Both the position numbers and the translations under genes were made by a program. Below are positions 61,326 through 64,000 of a stretch of DNA of 64,000 nt, one piece after another. The DNA is from Plecoglossus altivelis (taxonomy: Eukaryota > Chordata > Actinopteri > Osmeriformes > Plecoglossidae): assembly GCA_036571765.1 (NCBI GenBank), contig BROE01000024.1:1415189-1479188 (forward strand). Reading direction: 5' to 3'. Under the pieces are notes generated by a model. It was given only the letters and a program-made list of their open reading frames with translations, was not told where the DNA came from and ran no database searches. The number at the start of each line of letters is the position of its first letter. The first letter of the stretch is position 1.

Positions 61326-63624
61326 GTAAGTTAAGTTTCATCACTTGATCATAGTCTTACTATCAATAACGAGACAAAAACAATTGTTATTTTATGATGT
61401 TGTCTGTTCTGCCTGTGGTATCTAGGTCGACCAACTACTCATAAAACAGAAAGTTGAAATTATCGAAGGTGAGTTCTTCTTATAGTGATTTTAAAATCCC
61501 CCTGCCCAGGTGTATTAACTGGTACTTCTGATTGGCTGATAGGTGTCATATATGGAGACATCTCTCAACTTGGCAGAAAACATCTCTCCATATGCTTGCA
61601 GATCGTCCATAAATTGTATATGGGGGAAAAAAATCACTGTGAGAAATAAAAGGTGTGCCCATGAGCATGTGGACTCGTTGAAATGCATGTGACTAACAGT
61701 AAAAACTTGAGACCTGAGATTCCTGTGTACATGAGTTTACTTGCACTGCCCACCCACTTACCCTTGAATGGCTGATGTGTTCAACATGTATGTATTTCTC
61801 TATGCAGCCCTAGTTGGCTTTGAGAGCAACAACAAGTACGAGGTTCGTAACGCCATGGGCCAGAACGTGTTCTATGCTGTCGAGGAGAACGACTGTCTGA
61901 GTCGCCAGTGCTGCGGACCCCTGCGCTCCTTCACCATCCGTGTCCTCGACAACTTTGGACAGGAAATCATCACGGTCAGCAGGCCCCTCAAGTGCATGTC
62001 CTGCTTTTTTCCCTGCTGTCTACAAGAGGTGAGCTGCGAGTACAAAAATGGAGTATTGAGATAACGCCAAGGTTTTCTTGCTATCTTCTCTCCTCTTGGT
62101 ATGGACATTTTTTTTCAATTACCATAAGGTAATTGAAATAATTTTCACAGTCTATATTGGGGCAGTTCATGTAAGGAACCTTAAATACATGTTCAGACAA
62201 AGGATGCACTATAATGGAAATTCAATCTTCATTAGACCAAGACTATGCATCATGGGTTTACAGAAAACCACCGTATATTGTCGCAAGACTTCACTTCATG
62301 CAATAGCTCAGTCATTGGACTGATATACCTTATAACTCACGTTTTGTCTATTGTAACCTTTCTTTGTTTATGTATTATCATCTATTTGACACACGGTTTT
62401 CTTTTCTTTCCATCTTAATTTATTTCTACACCAAAACCCTTATGTACCACACTGTGCACTGGCCACTATAAAACAACCTCCCAATCTCACTCTCAGCTGG
62501 AGGTGCAGGCTCCACCAGGAAACACAGTGGGCTATGTCCTCCAACAGTGGCATCCCTTCTCTCCCAAGTTCATTGTGGAAAATGAACACAGAGAGCCCGT
62601 ACTGAAGATCCATGGGCCTTTCTGTGGCTGGAGCTGCCTCCCAGATGTTGACTTTGAGGTACACTTTATCCTAACACAACAAACCCCTAATGTTATTTGT
62701 TGAAAACAAAGAATGAGTTCTACGTTCCGGGCCCTCTGGATATTTTTACAAGGTAGGACCCTCCCAGTCCTCATTTTGGGAAGGGAGATATGCTATACAT
62801 TGAAGAGGATGGTGGCTCCACAGTTTGAAAGGTCATACTTTGGGGTATGTGGCTGTGTGGTACACATCGTTCATCAGTTTTTATTGAGTTCGCTATGGAA
62901 GTTAGTTGGTCCAGGCATACAGGGCCCCACTAACTAAGGTAGATGGACGGCGGAACCATTATATGACAGTAGTAAATCCTACCAAGTAGCTTTGAGAGGA
63001 AAAGCTTTGACTTTCATTTACTGTTGGCACGTAGGAAGTATAAAACATATTGTTATCCTATCACCTGTTACCCTATATTCAATCAAAATTCTGATTTTGT
63101 GGCTCATGAGAGAGATACAAAAAAATGGATCTCCAATTTTAGACATTTTAAATTGTAGTAGTGCCTTTTGACTTAGCATTATGCTACTCTATTCTATTAA
63201 GTTTGGTTTCTTTTTTGCAGATTTTGACCATGGACGAGGTCAGTAAGATTGGGAAGATCAGTAAACAGTGGACAGGTCTTGTTCGTGAGGTGTTCACTGA
63301 CACTGATAACTTTGGAATCCAGTTTCCCCTTGACTTGGACGTTAAGATGAAGGCTGTGATGATCGGAGCCTGTTTCCTTATCGTAAGTATTTTATATTAC
63401 CCTTTACAAAGACAAACAAAACTTCACTTCTAAGTAATTTCAATAGTTCTCATCCACTGACGTATCTTAGGTTATGCAAATGAAGGACAATCTGTGTTTG
63501 TAAATCATAATTCTGCCATTTCTGCCCATCATAATTCTGCACTGTCGTTTTTAAATCTTTTTTTTTTTTGCTCACAACTTGTCTCTAGGATTTCATGTTC
63601 TTTGAAAGCTCTAACAGCAACTAG
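61257..63624 (+). CDS. plscr1: Phospholipid scramblase, PLSCR1/2-like, six coding exons
   Basis: The family is Ca2+-responsive, palmitoylated, single-helix membrane proteins linked to lipid scrambling between leaflets; mammalian PLSCR1 also enters the nucleus. Coding exons are 61257-61325, 61426-61468, 61808-62028, 62497-62658, 63221-63382 and 63589-63624. All introns are GT-AG, phases agree, and the joined frame is 693 nt (230 aa plus TAG). Visible landmarks are the CPPGLEYL entry motif (residues 14-21), a cysteine cluster CMSCFFPCC (100-108), QAPPG (115-119), GKISKQWTG (176-184) at the position of the PLSCR1 nuclear-import segment, the EF-hand-like DTDNFGIQFPLDLD (192-205) and a hydrophobic helix (about 210-224). 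Human PLSCR1 is about 318 aa; the missing part is its proline-rich N-terminus, as in short PLSCR2. I chose the first ATG after a predicted acceptor at 61249; Met3 is an alternative start. Family assignment is very secure. The exact paralogue (plscr1, plscr2 or a teleost duplicate) is an inference. Confidence 0.95.
61426..61468 (+). CDS. plscr1: plscr coding exon 2 (residues 24-38)
   Basis: A small 43-nt exon is preceded by an acceptor TCTAG and followed by a GTGAG donor, leaving a split codon (phase 1). It encodes VDQLLIKQKVEIIE and the first base of Ala38. This matches the D(Q)xLIxQxxE segment at the start of the scramblase domain. Confidence 0.9.
61808..62028 (+). CDS. plscr1: plscr coding exon 3 (residues 38-111, cysteine cluster)
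   Basis: The acceptor is TATGCAG and the donor GTGAGC. The exon encodes the GFExNNKYE core, the CCGP turn (72-75), TIRVLDNFGQE and the cysteine cluster at 100-108. That cluster reads CMSCFFPCC here, with four cysteines and two phenylalanines where mammalian PLSCR1 has a near-continuous cysteine run that is palmitoylated. Lipidation is therefore still possible, but at fewer sites. Confidence 0.95.
62497..62658 (+). CDS. plscr1: plscr coding exon 4 (residues 112-165)
   Basis: A 162-nt phase-0 exon runs from a CTCAG acceptor to a GTACAC donor. It encodes LEVQAPPG, a VGYVLQQWHPF beta segment, PKFIVENE and the GPFCGWSCLPDVDFE end. The second cysteine group of mammalian PLSCR1 is reduced to two cysteines. 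Confidence 0.95.
63221..63382 (+). CDS. plscr1: plscr coding exon 5 (residues 166-219, Ca2+ motif)
   Basis: A second 162-nt phase-0 exon has a TTTTTTGCAG acceptor and a GTAAGT donor. It carries the nuclear-import-like GKISKQWTG, the Ca2+-binding loop with acidic residues at D192, D194, D203 and D205, and most of the C-terminal helix (KAVMIGACFLI). No Ca2+-motif residue appears lost. Confidence 0.96.
63589..63624 (+). CDS. plscr1: plscr terminal coding exon (residues 220-230 and stop)
   Basis: The acceptor is TCTCTAG, preceded by a long T tract. The exon encodes DFMFFESSNSN and TAG, completing the membrane helix with a very short tail. The tail is shorter than that of mammalian PLSCR1. Confidence 0.93.
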   Translation, partial: DFMFFESSNSN

Positions 63625-64000
63625 TGGCATTTGAAGATCTACAACCACCATATCAACAGTCACGCCATCCAGTTGATCAGCACCAGGTCTTAGGATTCTC
63701 TGTGACATGACATAAAAACGTTTAATTCTACATATCTCAGAGTATGTATTGTAACATTAAGAGAGCACAGCTGAATGTACCTTCTAATGAACTAATAATA
63801 GTGATAACACCTCAGGTTGGATCATACAATTTGAGTTCAAGAGTCCCAGTGAGAATATTTAGATGCAGAATGTTTGGTTATCTGTGTGAGTGTGTGGGTT
63901 GGGGGTGGGGGTTGGAGGGAGGGTATGTGCCCTTTCGTATGTGTTTGTGTTTATGTATGTGCGTGTGTATCTTGTGGTTGTGTTACCTCTTAGAACCAAG
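63625..64000 (+). other. plscr1: plscr 3' UTR (start) and flank
   Basis: This sequence follows the TAG stop. I see no AATAAA or ATTAAA signal before the window ends, so polyadenylation probably lies beyond the right edge. A GT/G-rich tract begins at about 63890. Confidence 0.6.

Noticed and set aside
1..64000. tRNA, rRNA, CRISPR, prophage or bacterial operon content
   Set aside because: No cloverleaf with intact A and B boxes outside the SINE heads, no spacer-repeat array, no closely packed frames; the splice structure shows vertebrate DNA.

Overview
This is animal nuclear DNA, most likely from a teleost fish. The evidence is one compact intron-containing gene with vertebrate GT-AG splice sites, long CA/GT and GA microsatellites, and dispersed repeats of types I recognise from many teleost genomes (tRNA-headed SINE-like copies, a 'ctttggataaaagcgtctg' tail, a short TIR element). 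There are no bacterial-style gene blocks, and no tRNA, rRNA or CRISPR array was found. I cannot name the species.

Layout. About 60 kb (1-60440) has no protein-coding gene that I can support. Every open frame there is short, unspliced, of random or low-complexity composition, and unlike any family I know. The only complete gene is at the right edge, on the + strand: a six-coding-exon phospholipid scramblase (PLSCR1/2 type, 230 aa, coding exons between 61257 and 63624). It has a predicted untranslated first exon ending at 60550, an ISRE-like site just upstream, and a 3' UTR running off the window. The protein keeps the scramblase core, the EF-hand-like Ca2+ motif and the C-terminal hydrophobic helix, but lacks the long proline-rich N-terminus of human PLSCR1.

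The non-coding 60 kb is not uniform. Microsatellite-rich and AT-rich stretches alternate with blocks of complex, repeat-free sequence rich in homeodomain (TAATTA), POU octamer, MEIS and OTX-like words. These blocks look like developmental conserved non-coding elements (near 5.5, 6.1, 8.9, 10.6, 19.7, 21.0, 25.1, 29.1, 35.3, 37.0, 37.7, 43.4, 44.1, 50.3 and 52.0 kb). Conservation itself cannot be tested here.

How it may work together. In human, the PLSCR cluster lies beside a gene desert that separates it from the ZIC4/ZIC1 pair, and the 5' end of the PLSCR genes faces that desert. The arrangement here is the same: the desert lies 5' of a PLSCR1/2-type gene. My main inference is that this desert is part of the zic1/zic4 regulatory landscape, with plscr as a bystander at its border. 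I found no evidence of a new enzyme system or defence locus.
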